Shown here: in pieces, positions 25,358-34,364 of the stretch
How positions within the stretch are numbered: the stretch's first letter is position 1
Layout of the letters: each line of letters starts with the position of its first letter
DNA from: Pseudomonas benzenivorans
GTDB taxonomy: Bacteria > Pseudomonadota > Gammaproteobacteria > Pseudomonadales > Pseudomonadaceae
Direction of reading: 5' to 3'
Length of the DNA: 64,000 bases
Assembly (NCBI RefSeq): GCF_900100495.1
Contig: NZ_FNCT01000022.1
Coordinates: 19,308-83,307 of the forward strand
Program-made: the position numbers and the translations under genes
Notes under the pieces: model-generated
What the model was told of the DNA's origin: nothing
The model's input: only the letters and a program-made list of their open reading frames with translations
Databases searched by the model: none

Positions 25358-28300
25358 CTAGAAATCGCGCCGGTAGAACAGGTCAAGGGAGCTGGCCAGC
25401 CCGCTGGCGGCCTCCAGATAGAGCTTCTTGCTCAATTCGTAGCGCAGTGCGACGGTGTTCGCCGGCTCGAACACCCCGACCCCGTAACGCAGGCTCAGGC
25501 GCTCGGACAGGCTGCCGCTGGCCACCACGCTGGTAGCCGAGCCGCTGCCTTCGGTATCCAGTTGGAAATCCTCGATCCCCAAGCCTTGGGCCAAGCCGCC
25601 GGCCAGCGGCGCGCTGCCGGCCAGGCCCAGAGCCAGCGCCGCCTGGGCCAGCAGGTTGTTATCGCCGCTGCCCTGCCCCGGCGGACGCCCCAGCACCAGG
25701 TAGGACAGCGCCTCCTGCTGACTCATCGCCGGCTCGGAGAACACCTCGGTTTTCGGCTGCTGGGCATTGCCGGTCAGGCGCAGGCCGGCGACCACCTCAT
25801 CGACCCGGCGAATCGCCTCGACATCGAGGAACGGCTGGTCGATCGGCCCGGCGAACAGCAGCCGCGCACGGCGCATGAGCAAGCGCTGGCCATAGGCACG
25901 GAAGCGTCCGTTATTCAGGTTGAGCTCGCCGCGCGTGTCGAGGTCGTCGCCGATATGCACGCGCCCGGCCAGGTCGGCATTCAGGCCGAAACCGCTGAAG
26001 CTCAAGCGGTCCTGCCCCACCTCGACGGCGATGTCCATGCCGATCGCCGCGGGCTGCCGCTCGGGACTGTCGCGCCCGACGATCAGCGCATCCGCGGAAA
26101 CCTGCACGGTCGAGGGCGGCAGTTCGCGAATGACGATCTTGCCGCGCGGGACCTGCAGCTTGCCGGCCAGCGACAACTGCTCCCCGGCAATCCGCAGCTG
26201 CAGGTCGGGCTCGACCTCCAGCTCGGCATAGGGTTCGACGCTGACCGGCAGGCGGCTGCCGCGCACGCGCAACTGGCCATCCAGCCCGGTACGCCAGGCC
26301 AGCTCGCCGGCCAGGCGGCCCTGGCCATGTTCGCCGCTGCGCCAGCCGCCGCTGAGCTGCAGGCTCTCGCCGGCGATCAACGCCTGTAGCTGCAGATCCT
26401 CGAAACCAATCGGCAGCTGGCCGCCGGAAATCTCCCCGCCACGCAGCTGCACGCGGCCATTGACCTGCGGCGCCAACAGACTGCCGACCAGGCTGCCGTC
26501 GCCGTCGAGCTGCCCGGCCAGGTGCTCGACCATCGGCACAAACGGCCGCGCCAGCGCCAGATCCAGGCCACTCAGGCGGAACTCGCCGCTCAGCGGTTTG
26601 TTCGCCGGGCGCGGATCGAGCCGGGCTTGCAGCGACAGCTGGCCAAGTTTCGCGCCGCGCAGCTCGAGCTGCGTGTCGATGCGCTGCGGGCGCAGCTGGC
26701 TGCTCAGGCGCAGGCTGTCGTAGGCGAAATCCAGCCATTGTCCCTGTTCGCGAATGCGCCAGGTGCCGCTGCCGGCATCCAGCACGACCTGGCCATTCGG
26801 CCCGCCAGCCGGCAGGTCGAGCCTGATTTCGGCGTCGAGCCGGCCTTGCCAGGTGAAGTCTTCCGGCAACCACTGCGCCAGACTGTCCAAGGGGAAATCC
26901 GCCAGGCGCAGGCGCAGCCTGGGCTCGGGCAGCAGGCGCTGTTCTTCGCCGCACAGACTGGCCGGCCCGGATACCCAGCAATGCGCGCCCAGGTTGAGCT
27001 GTCCGTTGGCCAGGCGCTCAAGCTTGGCCGGCTGCTGCAGGCGCCAGTGCTGGCCACCGCTGCGTACCTCGCCGCGGCTCAAGCGCCCGCGCCAGGCGCC
27101 TTGATCCAAGCTGCCGGCGAGCGCCAGGGTAGTCTGCAGCCGGGGGCCATCGAGCTTGACCTGCAGTTGCTGCTGGCGCCGGTCGCCCTGCCCGCTGGCG
27201 TTCAGTCGGCCCAGTTCGGTCTCGCCCAGGGCAATGCCAGCGGCCTCCAGCTCGATGCGTGCACGCTGGGCGCTGTCGAGCCTGGCGTCGAGCTGCAGGC
27301 GCTGCAGGCGTCGATCGGCAAACGCCAGGCGCTCGCCTTGCAAGTCCAGCCGGCCTTGCGGCGCTTGGCGGGTGCCGGCCAGCTCGAGCGTGCCGTCGAG
27401 CTGACCTTGTAGGTTCGGCCACAACTGGCCCAGGCGCGGCAACCTCAGGCGCAGCTGTCCGCCCAGGCGCTGGTTCGACTCGCCGCTGGCGTGAATGCGG
27501 TTGTCGCCCAGGCGCAGCTCGAGGCGGCTCAGGGTCCACTGCTCGCCGGCAGCGGCCGCCTGCGCCTGGAACTGCGCCGGCTGGCCACGCAAGCGCCCGG
27601 CGAGGTCGATGTCCGCGCTCAGGCTCAGTTGCTGATTTTTCAGCTCACCCCGGCTGCGCAGCGGCCCGCCCAAGTGGCCCGACAGCTCGGCCCGCCAGTA
27701 GGCCGGGTCGAGATCGCTCAATTGCAGGTTTGCATCCCAGCGCAGGCCGTCGGCGAAGCCCAGGCTCAGCTGGCCATCGGCGCGGCCCTGGCCGGCGCGC
27801 AGTTGCAGCTCGGGCAGGAACAGCTGCTGCAGGTCGCCGCTGAGCGGGCTCTTGAGGCTGAACGCCCCGGCCGGCCCCTGCAGTTCGGCGGCGAAGTGCC
27901 CGAGGTAGTGGCCGCCTCGATAGGCCAGTTCCCCCGTCAGCGTGCGCAGCAGCACCGGCGGTTCCGCGGCGCTGGGGTACAGGCGGCGCCAGGGGAAATC
28001 CTGCCAGTCGACGCGACTGTCGAGACTGAATGCCTCGCGCCACTCCAGCTGCCCGCTCAGGTGCAGGCGCTGCGCGGGGGTTGCGCTGAGGCTCAATTCG
28101 GCGATCTCGGCACCCTCGGCGGTGACCACGCCGTGCAGCGCCAGCGCCAGTGGTCCACCGTCGCCCGGCAACTCGGCGCTGCCGCTGAGCCGGTAGCCGG
28201 CCGCGAGGTCGCCGGCGGCGCTGAGTTCGACCCGGTCCAGGCGCAGGGTGTCCGGCAGCTCGCCGCTGGCCTTGAAGCCATCGGCGGTCAGGTGCGCACG

Positions 28301-29026
28301 GGCCGGCAGGTTTTCTGCCAGCGGCTGCACCTCGCCGCTCAGCCGGCCGCTCAGGTAGCCGCTGCTGTCCGCGGTCAGGTGCAGGCTGCGCAGCAGCTCG
28401 CCGTCGACCTGCAGCGCCAGATGCCAGGCCTGTTGCTCGGGTGCCGGCAGCATCGCCTTGCCTACTGCGCGAAGCGGCCAGTTGCCGCTGGGCTGCAGCG
28501 TGCCGTGCAGTTCCAGGGCCAGCTCGCCGCGCCGCAGGCGCAGGCTATCGATCCGCAGGCCATCGGCGCGCCACTGCGCGGCCAGTTGCAGGCCTTGCAG
28601 TTGTTCGGCGCCATTCAGTTGCAGACTGTCGATGCGCACCTCGCCCAGTTGCACGGCCAACGGCAGCTTGAGCGTCGGCAGACTGAACGGCTCGGCGCTG
28701 TCGGCTGCGCCAGCCGGGACAACCAGGACCACCCGCTCGGCCTGCAACCGCTCGATGCACAGGGTGAGGCGCAGCAGGCACCCCGGCGACCAGGCGAACC
28801 ACGGCGCGTGCACCTCGACGCGCTTGTCGTCCTGCTGCCAGCGCAGTTGCCCGGCACGCCACTCCCCACCCAGACGACCGCTGAAGCCATCCACCTGCAG
28901 CCCCGGCACCTGGGCCAGGACCCAGCGGCTGCCGGCGCTGCTGCCGAGCACCAACGCCAAGCCGAGCGAGGTCAGCAGCAAGAGGCCGAGCAGGCCGCCG
29001 AGCGCGATCCGCAGCGCCCGCCTCAC
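25358..29026 (-). CDS. tamB: TamB translocation and assembly module protein
   Basis: 1222-aa inner-membrane-anchored periplasmic protein of the AsmA/TamB bridge family, which with TamA supports outer-membrane protein and phospholipid traffic. One N-terminal anchor (LGGLLGLLLLTSLGLALVLG), then long beta-rich repeats dominated by alternating polar/apolar LQL-type strands. The TamB (DUF490) C-terminal domain lies near residues 900-1222, with LSYLVLGRPPGQGSGDNNLL and the terminal LDLFYRRDF. The ATG overlaps the tamA stop by 4 bp. Confidence 0.93.
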   Translation of the reverse strand: MRRALRIALGGLLGLLLLTSLGLALVLGSSAGSRWVLAQVPGLQVDGFSGRLGGEWRAGQLRWQQDDKRVEVHAPWFAWSPGCLLRLTLCIERLQAERVVLVVPAGAADSAEPFSLPTLKLPLAVQLGEVRIDSLQLNGAEQLQGLQLAAQWRADGLRIDSLRLRRGELALELHGTLQPSGNWPLRAVGKAMLPAPEQQAWHLALQVDGELLRSLHLTADSSGYLSGRLSGEVQPLAENLPARAHLTADGFKASGELPDTLRLDRVELSAAGDLAAGYRLSGSAELPGDGGPLALALHGVVTAEGAEIAELSLSATPAQRLHLSGQLEWREAFSLDSRVDWQDFPWRRLYPSAAEPPVLLRTLTGELAYRGGHYLGHFAAELQGPAGAFSLKSPLSGDLQQLFLPELQLRAGQGRADGQLSLGFADGLRWDANLQLSDLDPAYWRAELSGHLGGPLRSRGELKNQQLSLSADIDLAGRLRGQPAQFQAQAAAAGEQWTLSRLELRLGDNRIHASGESNQRLGGQLRLRLPRLGQLWPNLQGQLDGTLELAGTRQAPQGRLDLQGERLAFADRRLQRLQLDARLDSAQRARIELEAAGIALGETELGRLNASGQGDRRQQQLQVKLDGPRLQTTLALAGSLDQGAWRGRLSRGEVRSGGQHWRLQQPAKLERLANGQLNLGAHCWVSGPASLCGEEQRLLPEPRLRLRLADFPLDSLAQWLPEDFTWQGRLDAEIRLDLPAGGPNGQVVLDAGSGTWRIREQGQWLDFAYDSLRLSSQLRPQRIDTQLELRGAKLGQLSLQARLDPRPANKPLSGEFRLSGLDLALARPFVPMVEHLAGQLDGDGSLVGSLLAPQVNGRVQLRGGEISGGQLPIGFEDLQLQALIAGESLQLSGGWRSGEHGQGRLAGELAWRTGLDGQLRVRGSRLPVSVEPYAELEVEPDLQLRIAGEQLSLAGKLQVPRGKIVIRELPPSTVQVSADALIVGRDSPERQPAAIGMDIAVEVGQDRLSFSGFGLNADLAGRVHIGDDLDTRGELNLNNGRFRAYGQRLLMRRARLLFAGPIDQPFLDVEAIRRVDEVVAGLRLTGNAQQPKTEVFSEPAMSQQEALSYLVLGRPPGQGSGDNNLLAQAALALGLAGSAPLAGGLAQGLGIEDFQLDTEGSGSATSVVASGSLSERLSLRYGVGVFEPANTVALRYELSKKLYLEAASGLASSLDLFYRRDF

Positions 29027-30750
29027 AGTTCCGGCCCCATGGAAAAGTGCAGCCGCACGCCACCTTGGTCGTCCAGCGGATGGGCCAGATCGAGGCGCAG
29101 CGGGCCGACCGGCGAAACCCAGCGCAGGCCGAGACCGACCGCGCTTTTCAGGGTGGGGAAGTCCAGCGAGTCGAAGCTATTGCCCTGATCGACGAAGGCC
29201 GCCAGCCGCCAACGTTCGGCCAGGCTGTATTGATACTCGGCGCTGGCGGCGAACAGATAGCGGCCGCCGATCTTGTCGCCGCGGGAGTTCTCCGGCGACA
29301 GGCTCTGGTAGTCGTAACCGCGCACGCTCTGATCGCCGCCGGCGAAGAAGCGCAGCGATGGTGGCACCGAACCGAAGCCGTTGGACTCGGTGCCGCCGAA
29401 CTGCACACGGCCGAGCAAGCGGTGCTTCTGCGCCAGGGTGGTGAGGCCCCTGAGCAGGACGTTGCCGTGCAGCACGTTGGCATCGGAGAGCAACCCTTGC
29501 TTGGCCAGCGCCAGGTCGAATTGCAGGCGATAGCCCTGGTGCGGATCGATCTGGTTGTCGCTGTGCAGGTAGGCAAAACTGATGCCGGGCATCAGCAAGG
29601 TACTCAGCCCCGAGTCATCGCCGAGACGGTATTCCTCACGCTGCCACTTCAGCGACAGCACCCGCTGCCAGCCGCTGTCCAGCTTGCTGTGCCATTCCGG
29701 ACCGAGGGTCAGCAGCCGGCTGAGGCTGTCGGTATCGGCCAACTCTTCGTATTGATAACCGCCGGCATAGCGCAGCTTGTCGGTCAGCGGCGGATCGAGC
29801 GGCACGTCGTACCACAGGCCGAGGTTCTGCCGCGGCGCCGACAGCTCCATCTCCGCACCATAGCTGTGGCCTTGCGGGTTGGCCCAGTGGCGCGTCCAGT
29901 TGGCCCGCCCGCGCGGCCCGACGTCGGTGGAAAAGCCCAGCCCCAGGCCCATGCTGCGCGGCTTGCGCGCCTGCAACCGGACCTTGACCGGAATCCGCTG
30001 CTGCTCGGCGGTGGCCGGGTCGGCATCGACCTGCACCGACTCGAAATAGCCGCTGGAGCGCAGCGCCTGGTACAGCTCGGCGATCAGCTCGGAGTCGTAC
30101 GGGCTGTCGGCGGCAAACGGCACCATGCGCTGCAGCAGTCGTTCGTCGAACGGCACATCGCCGGCAAAGCTCACCGCGCCCAGCTGGTAACGCGGGCCGC
30201 TGGCGTAGACCAGTTCGATATCGGCGACCCCGGCGCGCGGATCGATGCTCAGGAGCTGGCGGGTGAAACGGCCATCGAAGAAACCGTAGCGCGAGGCCTG
30301 GTTCTGGATGCGCCGCTTGGCCGCGTCGTAATGCCCGTGGTTGAGTACCGCGCCGCTTTTCAGGGCGGCATCCTTGGGCAGGCGAAACGCCTTGAGCTGG
30401 TTGGCCGGGCCGTCGATGCGCAGCGTCACCTCACGCAAGCGCACCGGTTCGCCGGGAGCGATGCTGATGATCAGGCGCGGCGGGGTTTCCTCCAGCACCT
30501 CGCTGGCGATCTGCGCCTGGTAGTAACCCAGGGCCTGCGCGGCCTTCTCCGCCTGTGCCTCGGCGACCCGGCGAAAACGCTGCAAGGACTCGGCATCGCG
30601 CTCGCCGAGGCTGCCGATATAGCCTTCCACATTGGCTTTCAAGGCCTTGTCGGCCGGCTGCACCCGCACCACCAGTCGCGCCTCGGCCAGCGCGGGCGCA
30701 CTAAGCAGGAGCAGCGCCAATCCGGCACAAAACTTGGTGAACACAGTCAT
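29023..30750 (-). CDS. tamA: TamA outer membrane assembly factor (Omp85 family)
   Basis: 575-aa outer-membrane protein. The signal peptide is MTVFTKFCAGLALLLLSAPA. POTRA domains follow to about residue 260, then a 16-strand Omp85 barrel containing the surface-antigen motifs FFAGGDQSVRGYDYQSLSP (the conserved VRGY) and ending in RLHFSMGPEL. The start ATG at 30750 fits the signal peptide better than an in-frame ATG 24 bp upstream. It is the first gene of tamA-tamB. Confidence 0.93.
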   Translation of the reverse strand: MTVFTKFCAGLALLLLSAPALAEARLVVRVQPADKALKANVEGYIGSLGERDAESLQRFRRVAEAQAEKAAQALGYYQAQIASEVLEETPPRLIISIAPGEPVRLREVTLRIDGPANQLKAFRLPKDAALKSGAVLNHGHYDAAKRRIQNQASRYGFFDGRFTRQLLSIDPRAGVADIELVYASGPRYQLGAVSFAGDVPFDERLLQRMVPFAADSPYDSELIAELYQALRSSGYFESVQVDADPATAEQQRIPVKVRLQARKPRSMGLGLGFSTDVGPRGRANWTRHWANPQGHSYGAEMELSAPRQNLGLWYDVPLDPPLTDKLRYAGGYQYEELADTDSLSRLLTLGPEWHSKLDSGWQRVLSLKWQREEYRLGDDSGLSTLLMPGISFAYLHSDNQIDPHQGYRLQFDLALAKQGLLSDANVLHGNVLLRGLTTLAQKHRLLGRVQFGGTESNGFGSVPPSLRFFAGGDQSVRGYDYQSLSPENSRGDKIGGRYLFAASAEYQYSLAERWRLAAFVDQGNSFDSLDFPTLKSAVGLGLRWVSPVGPLRLDLAHPLDDQGGVRLHFSMGPEL

Positions 30751-30821
30751 GGGAGCGGATGCTAACACGTGCAATGCCCCATTCTAGAGCGCATGACACC
30801 TATTCGCGGAGAAGCGGCGGG

Positions 30822-30876
30822 GGCTGCCCGCGGAGCTCTCGATAATATGCGTTTCGCGGGCATGGCCCGCTCCTAC
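30822..30876. repeat. REP pair, partly decayed, GTAGGAGCGGGCCATGCCCGCG type
   Basis: A full unit at 30855-30876 (CGCGGGCATGGCCCGCTCCT...) and a degenerate partner near 30815-30840, between tamA and the GNAT gene. Confidence 0.65.
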
Positions 30877-30910
30877 CGTCCTCGTTGAACACCGCGACGG
30901 CCCATCAACG

Positions 30911-31552
30911 TCAGGCGCTGGCCTTGACCACTGGCTGCGGATTGGGATGGAAGAACACGTGTTCGATGATCGGCCCGACCGCCACTTCGCCGATCTCCTG
31001 GTAGCCCTGGCGCTTGTAGAAATCCAGGTAGCGGGCATTCCCGGTATCCAGCACCACGCCTTGCGAGCCGGCGTCTGCGGCGCACCAGTTGTGCAATGCT
31101 TCGAGCAGTTGCTCGCCGAGGTGTTGGCCCTGGAACTCCGGGTGCACGCCCAGCAGCGGCAGCACGTGGTAAGGCCCAGGAGGCAGGCAGGCGAGCACCG
31201 CATCGTGGTATTCCAGGTAGCGTCTGGTGCAGCGAAATCCGGCCGTCAGCAGCATGCGCATGCGCCAGCCCCAGCTCTCGGTGATGTCCAGGCGGCGCTG
31301 CGGCGGCGCGATCAGTGCCATGCCGATCAGCCGATCGTCGATCAGCAAGCCGATCGCCGGCAGCTCTTCGTTGAAATGCTGCTGCACCAACTCGCGCACC
31401 GTAGCGCGTACGCGCTGGTCGTAGCCGGGTCGCTCTGCTTCGAACAGGTAGGCAAAAGTCGGATCGTGGCGATAGGCGTGGTACAGCAACGAGCGCGCCT
31501 CACGCGCGTAACCCCCATCGAGCATACGAATTTCAGCTGGACTGTTCGGCAT
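30911..31552 (-). CDS. GNAT-family N-acetyltransferase
   Basis: 213 aa. The acetyl-CoA-binding motif A is LLGVHPEFQGQHLGEQLLEA (about residues 132-151), followed by motif B-like GVVLDTGNARYLDFYKRQGY. The N-terminal half is typical of GNAT proteins of unknown substrate. The start MPNSPAEIRMLDGGYAREA at 31552 is the only one giving the full fold. It sits between tamA and xthA (divergent), as I recall also in P. aeruginosa. Substrate unknown. Confidence 0.85.
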   Translation of the reverse strand: MPNSPAEIRMLDGGYAREARSLLYHAYRHDPTFAYLFEAERPGYDQRVRATVRELVQQHFNEELPAIGLLIDDRLIGMALIAPPQRRLDITESWGWRMRMLLTAGFRCTRRYLEYHDAVLACLPPGPYHVLPLLGVHPEFQGQHLGEQLLEALHNWCAADAGSQGVVLDTGNARYLDFYKRQGYQEIGEVAVGPIIEHVFFHPNPQPVVKASA

Positions 31553-31700
31553 GCGCGGCTACCCCTTTGTTTTTTTATGTATCGCGTCCTAAAGCCACCC
31601 TAGCACCGCATCCAGCCCCCCGCCAGATCACTGGTTAGATGCCCGGCGGATGGGCTAGCATCGCAGGCTCTCAGGATGGAAAACCCAGGATTTGCCGCCC

Positions 31701-32513
31701 ATGAAGATCGTCTCCTTCAATATCAACGGCCTGCGTGCGCGCCCGCATCAACTGGCGGCGCTGATCGAGAAACACCAGCCGGATGTGATCGGCCTGCAGG
31801 AAACCAAGGTCGCCGACGAGCAATTCCCCGAAGCGGATATCCGCCAGCTCGGTTACCACGTGCATTACCACGGCCAGAAGGGCCATTACGGCGTCGCCCT
31901 GCTCTCGCGCCAGGCGCCGCTGGCGCTGCACAAGGGTTTCCCCGGCGATGGCGAAGACTCCCAGCGGCGCTTCATCTACGGCACCTTCGCTGACGCCCAG
32001 GGCAACCCGGTGACCGTGATGAACGGCTACTTTCCGCAAGGCGAGAACCGCGACCATCCGATCAAGTTCCCGGCCAAGCAGCGCTTCTACGCCGACCTGC
32101 AGCAGCTGCTGGCCAGCCAGTTCCAGCCGGCCCAGCCGCTGCTGGTGATGGGCGACATCAATATCTCGCCGGAGGATTGCGACATCGGCATCGGCGAGGA
32201 GAACCGCAAGCGCTGGCTGAAGACTGGCAAGTGCAGCTTCCTCCCGGAAGAGCGCGAGTGGCTGGCCAGCCTGAAGAACTGGGGCCTGGTCGACAGCTTC
32301 CGCCAGCTCAACCCAGCAGTGAACGACCGCTTCAGCTGGTTCGACTACCGCAGCCGCGGCTTCGAGGATGAGCCCAAGCGCGGCCTGCGCATCGACGTGA
32401 TCCTCGCCTCCCAGGCCCTGCAGGCGCGACTCAAGGACGCCGGCATCGACTACGAGCTGCGCGGCATGGAGAAACCCTCGGACCATGCGCCGATCTGGCT
32501 GGAGTTCGCTTAG
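31701..32513 (+). CDS. xthA: Exodeoxyribonuclease III
   Basis: 270-aa AP endonuclease/3'-5' exonuclease of base-excision repair. Signature residues are visible: MKIVSFNINGLRARPHQL, GLQETKV (metal-binding Glu), YFPQGENRDH, the catalytic VMGDINISPEDCDIG, and PSDHAPIWLEF with the terminal Asp-His. The start at 31701 gives the standard N-terminus; an ATG 9 bp upstream is in frame but adds only MPP. Length equals the family norm (about 268-270). Confidence 0.96.
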   Translation: MKIVSFNINGLRARPHQLAALIEKHQPDVIGLQETKVADEQFPEADIRQLGYHVHYHGQKGHYGVALLSRQAPLALHKGFPGDGEDSQRRFIYGTFADAQGNPVTVMNGYFPQGENRDHPIKFPAKQRFYADLQQLLASQFQPAQPLLVMGDINISPEDCDIGIGEENRKRWLKTGKCSFLPEEREWLASLKNWGLVDSFRQLNPAVNDRFSWFDYRSRGFEDEPKRGLRIDVILASQALQARLKDAGIDYELRGMEKPSDHAPIWLEFA

Positions 32514-32519
32514 CAGGCG

Positions 32520-32550
32520 GCAACGCCCAACGGTGCGCCATGGGCGTTGC
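32520..32550 (+). terminator. Hairpin after xthA
   Basis: GCAACGCCCA (32520-32529) and TGGGCGTTGC (32541-32550) form a perfect 10-bp stem with an 11-nt loop, 6 bp after the xthA stop. No U-tract follows, so termination efficiency is uncertain. Confidence 0.55.
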
Positions 32551-32626
32551 GCTGCGCGACGCTCAACCCCACGGCCGGACAATCGCAGTCCCCCCTGCCC
32601 GCGCTTGAGGCGTCCGCGTCAACCTT

Positions 32627-32660
32627 GCTGTCATATTGCAGTCATCTTTTTGTCTTATCG
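32627..32660 (+). promoter_or_regulatory. Pho box: three direct repeats with 11-bp period
   Basis: CTGTCAT (32628-32634), CAGTCAT (32639-32645) and TTGTCTT (32650-32656) repeat every 11 bp, the PhoB-binding layout (consensus CTGTCAT-N4-CTGTCAY). It lies 40-70 bp before the start of a phosphate-binding-protein gene. Confidence 0.8.
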
Positions 32661-32699
32661 TCGCGGCACTTTCAGCCCCCTATACAAGGTGTTTGCCGC

Positions 32700-34082
32700 A
32701 TGTCGTGCGCCCTGCCTGCTTGTGATCGCGAAACCTGGAGCCGTAGCGCAACCGCCCTGCTGCTCGGCTGCATCTGCTACGCGCTGCCCTGGTCGGTGTT
32801 CGCCGCCCTGCCGATTCCCGCGGACAACAGCAGCGTCCTGCGCATCCAAGGCTCCAACACCATCGGCGCCAAGCTCGGCCCGGCGCTGGTCAAGGGGTTG
32901 CTCGAGGAGCAGGGGCTGAACGCGATTCGCGTGGAGGCCGGAGATGCCGAGAACGAGCAGAGGATCATCGGCAAGACCGTCGACGGTCGCAGCGTGGCCA
33001 TCGAAGTGGCCGCCCACGGTTCGGGCACCGGCTTCACCGCGCTGAAGGACGGCAGCGCCGACCTGGCCGCCTCCTCGCGGCCGATCAAGGACAGCGAGGC
33101 CGCTGCCCTGGCGGCCCTGGGCGATCTGAAAAGCCGCAACGCCGAACAGGTCGTCGCCCTCGACGGCCTGGCGATCATCCTCCACCCGAGTAACCCGCTC
33201 GGCGCCCTGCGCAGCGAGCAGCTGGCGCAGATCTTCGCCGGCGAAATTCAGGATTGGGGCCAGCTGGGCGGCCCCAGCGGACCGATCAGCCTGTATGCCC
33301 GCGACGACAACTCCGGCACCTACGACACCTTCAAGGAACTGGTGCTGAGCGCCAACGGCAAGACCCTGGCGGCCAACGCCAAGCGCTTCGAGTCCAGCGA
33401 AAAGCTCTCCGACTCGGTCAGCCAGGACCCGTACGGCATCGGTTTCATCGGCCTGCCCTATATCCGCCAGGCGAAAGCCGTGGCCATCGCCGCCGGCGAG
33501 TCGCAGCCGATGCCGCCGAGCACGACCCTGATCGCCACCGAAGACTATCCGCTGTCACGCCGGCTGTTCCTCTACAACCGGCCAGACCAGCAGAATCCCT
33601 GGGCCAAGGCGCTGCTGCGCTTCGCCCACAGCCCGCGCGGACAAGCCATCGTCGCGCAGAGCGGCTTTATCGCGCAGACCGTGCAGGCGGTGAAAGTCGC
33701 CGCCACCAACGACATGCCGGCGCCTTACCAGGCATTGGCCCGCGAGGCGCAGCGCCTGTCGGTGAACTTCCGCTTCCAGGAGGGCAGCGCCAGCCTGGAC
33801 AACAAGGCCCAGCGCGATCTCGAACGCGTGCTCGAGTACCTGAAAAGCCAGGACAAGCTGCAGCAGAAAGTCGTGCTGGTCGGCTTCGGCGACTCCAAGG
33901 CCGACCCAGCCCGCGCCGAACTGCTGTCCAAGCTGCGCGCCATGGCCGTGCGCCGCGAACTGGCCAGGCACGGGGTGATGTTCCGTGCGATCACCGGACT
34001 CGGCGACGAACTGCCAGTCGCCGCCAACGATGGCGATGAAGGACGGATCAAGAACCGCCGCGTCGAAGTCTGGGTGTACTAG
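32700..34082 (+). CDS. PstS-like phosphate-binding protein fused to an OmpA C-terminal domain
   Basis: 460-aa exported protein. The N-terminal signal segment is SATALLLGCICYALPWSVFA. A PstS-like type-2 binding domain follows (about residues 45-330): LRIQGSNTIGAKLGPALV, HGSGTGFTALKDGSADLAASSR split over the ligand loops, and ARDDNSGTYDTFKELVLS. The C-terminal OmpA/peptidoglycan-binding domain spans about residues 350-460: VNFRFQEGSASLDNKAQRDL, then RAMAVRRELARHGV and GRIKNRRVEVWVY. The start ATG at 32700 has AAGG 10 bp upstream. A Pho box precedes it, so it is likely induced by phosphate starvation. The OmpA part suggests a cell-wall-tethered phosphate scavenger or sensor. Confidence 0.9.
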   Translation: MSCALPACDRETWSRSATALLLGCICYALPWSVFAALPIPADNSSVLRIQGSNTIGAKLGPALVKGLLEEQGLNAIRVEAGDAENEQRIIGKTVDGRSVAIEVAAHGSGTGFTALKDGSADLAASSRPIKDSEAAALAALGDLKSRNAEQVVALDGLAIILHPSNPLGALRSEQLAQIFAGEIQDWGQLGGPSGPISLYARDDNSGTYDTFKELVLSANGKTLAANAKRFESSEKLSDSVSQDPYGIGFIGLPYIRQAKAVAIAAGESQPMPPSTTLIATEDYPLSRRLFLYNRPDQQNPWAKALLRFAHSPRGQAIVAQSGFIAQTVQAVKVAATNDMPAPYQALAREAQRLSVNFRFQEGSASLDNKAQRDLERVLEYLKSQDKLQQKVVLVGFGDSKADPARAELLSKLRAMAVRRELARHGVMFRAITGLGDELPVAANDGDEGRIKNRRVEVWVY

Positions 34083-34128
34083 CGTCGGGGCTGGCAATAG
34101 ATCGTTGATGCTCGTGCTAGTTGAGAAG

Positions 34129-34206
34129 GTAGGAGCGGGCCATGCCCGCGAAGCTTGTGCCTCGGCGCCCTCGCGGGCATGGAACTGGGCGTCCCCGCCG
34201 CTCCTA
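34129..34206. repeat. REP pair, GTAGGAGCGGGCCATGCCCGCGA type
   Basis: Forward unit 34129-34153 and inverted unit 34172-34206 in the gap before the TerC gene. A near-identical pair lies at 52631-52708. Confidence 0.85.
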
Positions 34207-34258
34207 CGCGAGTCGAGGCGCCCTCGCCGGCCGCTTGCAGGCGGCACCCACAGCTTCT

Positions 34259-34361
34259 AGCCTAAGTCCTATGTGACGCCGGGCCCCTCTGGCGGTGAAT
34301 GCTCACCGTGATGTCGGAGTCACTTAAGTTGATTCTCAACTTAGGCTGACAACAGGGAGGG
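34259..34361 (+). promoter_or_regulatory. Structured leader of the TerC-family gene with two exclusive pairings
   Basis: AGCCTAAGT (34259-34267) can pair with ACTTAGGCT (34339-34347), enclosing GTGAC/GTCAC (34273-34277 with 34319-34323), CGCC/GGCG (34277-34280 with 34291-34294) and the hairpin CGGTGA-ATGC-TCACCG (34293-34308). Alternatively AAGTTGA-TTC-TCAACTT (34326-34342) forms a local hairpin that uses the same bases as the long-range stem. A strong ribosome site GGGAGGG (34355-34361) follows. It does not carry the conserved core I know for yybP-ykoY manganese riboswitches. Confidence 0.45.
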
Positions 34362-34364
34362 CCT

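Noticed and set aside
34259..34361. Calling the TerC leader a yybP-ykoY manganese riboswitch
   Set aside because: The conserved GGGGAGUA-like core is not present; only the alternative pairing is visible.
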